The position numbers and the translations under genes are program-made. Below, piece after piece: positions 3,756 to 5,931 of a stretch of 5,931 bases of DNA (within the stretch, counting starts at the first letter, position 1; each line of letters begins with the position of its first letter). Under the pieces are notes generated by a model. The model made no database searches. It was not told the origin of the DNA and was given only the letters and a program-made list of their open reading frames with translations. The DNA is from an uncultured Labedella sp. (lineage in GTDB: Bacteria; Actinomycetota; Actinomycetes; Actinomycetales; Microbacteriaceae), in the NCBI GenBank assembly GCA_934636065.1, contig CAKTZW010000130.1, positions 1 through 5,931 of the forward strand, written 5' to 3'.

Positions 3756-5931
3756 TCAGATGATCTCGGCACTCCAGGCGTCCGGGTTGCCGAAGCGGTG
3801 GGCGGTGATCGAGATGGCCTGCTCGTGGAGGAACGGGAGCAACTCGATGCGGCCCGACTGGGTCACCTCGCCCGAGTAGATCGCGAGGTCGGGGTCGCCG
3901 TCGACGGCCCACGCGAGCGTGGCGTGCAAAGCGCGGCGAGACTCCGGCTCGCCGATGATGCGGACGCGCGGCACGCGCCCGCCGCCGTTCCCGTTCTCGT
4001 CGCTCGGCGTACCCGCGGCGATCCGCCGGACCCATTCGTCGTCCGTCTCCACGGCGAGCGGGACCTCGAGCGATCCGAGCGCGCGCAACAGCGGCGTCGG
4101 GAGGCCGCGAGCGACGCTCAGCGTGAAGGCCGAGCGCGACCGCACCGCCGCGACGACGATCCGCACGAGCTCGCCGATCGTGGCATCGGGCGTGGCGCGA
4201 ACGGCGACGGGCACCGGCCGGTAGCGGAGGATGTTGCGCTCGAGGCCGAGCCCCGAGACGTCCTTCACCTCGCCGTACTCCGTGCCCCACGCGACCGCGT
4301 CCGAGAGCGCCGAGCGCCGCAGCACGTCGAAATCCTCGTAGGCGAGCGACGGCTGGGCCGCCTCGATGATGCTCGTGATGCGCGGGTCGAGTCCGCGCAG
4401 GTGCAGCGTGGAGCTCGCGGATCCGACGGCGGAGCGCCACGAACCGAGACCGAGCAGATAGTTCGGCCCACCCGCCTTCGTGCCCGCACCGACGGAGGAG
4501 CGCTTCCAGCCGCCGAACGGCTGCCGCTGCACGATCGCGCCGGTCGTGCCGCGGTTCACGTAGAGGTTGCCGGCCTCGATCCCCGCGAGCCACTCCTCGA
4601 GGTCCACCGGGTCGAGCGTGTGCAGTCCGGCCGTGAGGCCGTAGTCCACGGCGTTGGCCATACGGATCGCGTCCGACAGCGTGCGCGCGTGCATGACGCC
4701 GAGCACGGGACCGAAGAACTCGGTGAGGTGGAAGTACGAGCCCGGTGCGACGCCCGAGCGGATGCCGGGAGACCAGAGCTTCCCCGTGTCGTCGAGCTGC
4801 TTCGGCTCGACGAGCCACTCCTCGCCGACGCCGAGCTCCGTGAGCCCGTGCAGGAGCTTGCCGGACGCCGGCTCGACGATCGGGCCCATCTGGCTCGTGG
4901 GGTCCTCGGGGTAGCCGATCCGGAGCGACATCGCGGCGTCGACGAGCTGACGGCGGAACCGGTCCGATCGCGCGACGGATCCGACGAGGATGACGAGGCT
5001 CGACGCCGAGCACTTCTGCCCCGCGTGACCGAAGGCGCTCTTGATGACGTCGTTGGCCGCGAGGTCGAGATCGGCGCTCGGGGTGACGATGATCGCGTTC
5101 TTGCCGCTCGTCTCCGCGAGCAGCGGGAGGTCCTGCTTCCAGGAGCGGAACAGCTTCGCGGTCTCCCACGCCCCCGTCAGGATGACGCGGTCGACGGCGT
5201 CGGACGCGATGAGCTGCCGGCCGAGCTCCCCCTCCTCGATGTCCGCGAGGACGAGCAGGTCGCGCGGGATGCCCGCCTCCCACAGCGCCTCGCAGAGCAC
5301 GGCGGCGGCGCGTCGCGCCTGGGGAGCCGGCTTGATGATGACCGCGGCGCCCGCGGCGAGACCGGCGAGCACCCCGCCGGCGGGGATCGCCACGGGGAAG
5401 TTCCACGGCGGCGTCACCACGATGAGCTTCGGCGGCACGAACACGGCGCCCTGCACGCGGTCGAGCTGGCGGGCCAGGGCGGCGTAGTAGTGCGCGAAGT
5501 CGATCGCCTCGCTCACCTCGGGGTCGGACTCGGCGATCGTCTTGCCGGTCTCCGCGGCGGAGACCTCGATGAGGCGGTCGCGGTGGGCGGCGAGGGACAG
5601 CCCGGCCCGGTCGAGCATCTCGGCGCGGTCGGCAGCGGGGGTGCGGCCCCACTCGACGCCGCGCCCAACGGCGGCGGCGATCGTCGCCTCGAGCGTCTCC
5701 GCGTCGGTGATCCGGGCGGCGAGGATCGTCTCGACTCCGAGCGTCGATTCGGGGACGCGGTCGAGGATCGCCCGACCCCACGCCTGGTTCGCGGGGAGCG
5801 ACGGGTCCGTGTCGGGGGTGTTGTGGAAGCCGGGGGCGCCGAGTCCCGTGCGTTCGATCCGCTCGAAGCTCGCCGTGAACACGCGCGTCGTCTCGAAGGG
5901 ATTGTCGCTCGGGGTGCGCGAGCTCCCGAGC
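3756..5931 (-). CDS. putA: PutA: L-glutamate gamma-semialdehyde (P5C) dehydrogenase part and C-terminal domain, 5' partial
   Basis: This is the C-terminal part (about 724 codons visible) of the fused proline catabolism enzyme. The frame stays open to the right edge, so the GTG at 5882 is internal and the true start lies outside, probably with the FAD-dependent proline dehydrogenase domain. The visible P5C dehydrogenase domain oxidises glutamate semialdehyde to glutamate with NAD+. Numbered from codon 5882: PPWNF with Asn161, Lys184 of the IIKPAPQ cofactor motif, Glu257 in LLAETSGKN, catalytic Cys291 in FGHAGQKCSA, EFFGPV with Glu388, and the P5CDH signature QPFGGWKRSS through KAGGPNYL (454-476). 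All catalytic residues are intact. Residues from about 500 to 708 form an extra C-terminal domain ending FLHEQAISITAHRFGNPDAW, as in long (type B/C) PutA proteins; a Gly/Asn-rich link lies near 624-637. Monofunctional P5C dehydrogenases lack this domain, which favours the fused form. It is separated from the MFS gene by 142 bp and shows no sign of an operon with it. Confidence 0.93.
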   Translation of the reverse strand, partial: LGSSRTPSDNPFETTRVFTASFERIERTGLGAPGFHNTPDTDPSLPANQAWGRAILDRVPESTLGVETILAARITDAETLEATIAAAVGRGVEWGRTPAADRAEMLDRAGLSLAAHRDRLIEVSAAETGKTIAESDPEVSEAIDFAHYYAALARQLDRVQGAVFVPPKLIVVTPPWNFPVAIPAGGVLAGLAAGAAVIIKPAPQARRAAAVLCEALWEAGIPRDLLVLADIEEGELGRQLIASDAVDRVILTGAWETAKLFRSWKQDLPLLAETSGKNAIIVTPSADLDLAANDVIKSAFGHAGQKCSASSLVILVGSVARSDRFRRQLVDAAMSLRIGYPEDPTSQMGPIVEPASGKLLHGLTELGVGEEWLVEPKQLDDTGKLWSPGIRSGVAPGSYFHLTEFFGPVLGVMHARTLSDAIRMANAVDYGLTAGLHTLDPVDLEEWLAGIEAGNLYVNRGTTGAIVQRQPFGGWKRSSVGAGTKAGGPNYLLGLGSWRSAVGSASSTLHLRGLDPRITSIIEAAQPSLAYEDFDVLRRSALSDAVAWGTEYGEVKDVSGLGLERNILRYRPVPVAVRATPDATIGELVRIVVAAVRSRSAFTLSVARGLPTPLLRALGSLEVPLAVETDDEWVRRIAAGTPSDENGNGGGRVPRVRIIGEPESRRALHATLAWAVDGDPDLAIYSGEVTQSGRIELLPFLHEQAISITAHRFGNPDAWSAEII

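Noticed and set aside
2123..3763. 546-codon open frame on the plus strand opposite the MFS gene
   Set aside because: Its product is almost entirely Arg/Asp/Glu/Gly/Pro, the usual antisense shadow in high-GC DNA, and the opposite strand has a complete transporter with all family motifs.
3679..5781. 700-codon open frame on the minus strand overlapping putA
   Set aside because: Arg/Ala/Pro/Gly-rich with no recognisable motif; the neighbouring frame holds every PutA catalytic residue.
2204..5931. MFS and putA as a proline uptake and catabolism operon
   Set aside because: The MFS protein has drug-antiporter motifs A and C rather than a proline permease profile, lies 142 bp away and has its own promoter-like box.

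Overview
The window is very GC-rich DNA (about 70% by eye) whose codons strongly prefer G or C at the third position. The proteins look actinobacterial, and Microbacteriaceae is my best guess at family level. That rests on composition, on the style of the small hypothetical genes, and on a proline dehydrogenase/P5C dehydrogenase of the large fused type. No phage, integrase, transposase, CRISPR or RNA gene is visible. This reads as ordinary chromosome rather than a mobile or defence island, and I found no convincing new multi-gene system.

Layout: (1) 1-152, minus: the first 50 codons of a secreted or membrane protein with a clear signal peptide, possibly of the DUF2207 type, cut by the window edge. 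(2) 153-372: divergent intergenic region with a perfect 10-bp dyad. (3) 373-1251, plus: a stress-type short-chain dehydrogenase of the YghA/YdaD group, whose likely start is a GTG behind a very strong Shine-Dalgarno sequence. (4) 1281-1350: a long palindromic hairpin between convergent genes. (5) 1292/1389-2020, minus: a small protein with two membrane helices that appears to have lost its native C-terminus through a one-base frameshift near 1481. (6) 2050-2203: a second, nearly identical hairpin plus three 17-bp tandem repeats that carry the stop codon of the next gene. (7) 2204-3613, minus: an MFS drug:H+ antiporter of the 14-helix DHA2 type. (8) 3614-3755: short intergenic region. (9) 3756-5931, minus: the C-terminal two thirds or so of PutA, the proline catabolism enzyme, running off the right edge.

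The genes look like separate units, not one operon. The two long hairpins sit just past gene ends, as terminators would. The three start codons visible on the minus strand (positions 152, 2020 and 3613) each have a -10-like hexamer exactly 6 nt upstream and no convincing Shine-Dalgarno sequence, which suggests leaderless transcripts. The most useful second looks are the frameshift, the paired 62-bp hairpins, the stop-codon duplications beside them, and the leaderless pattern.
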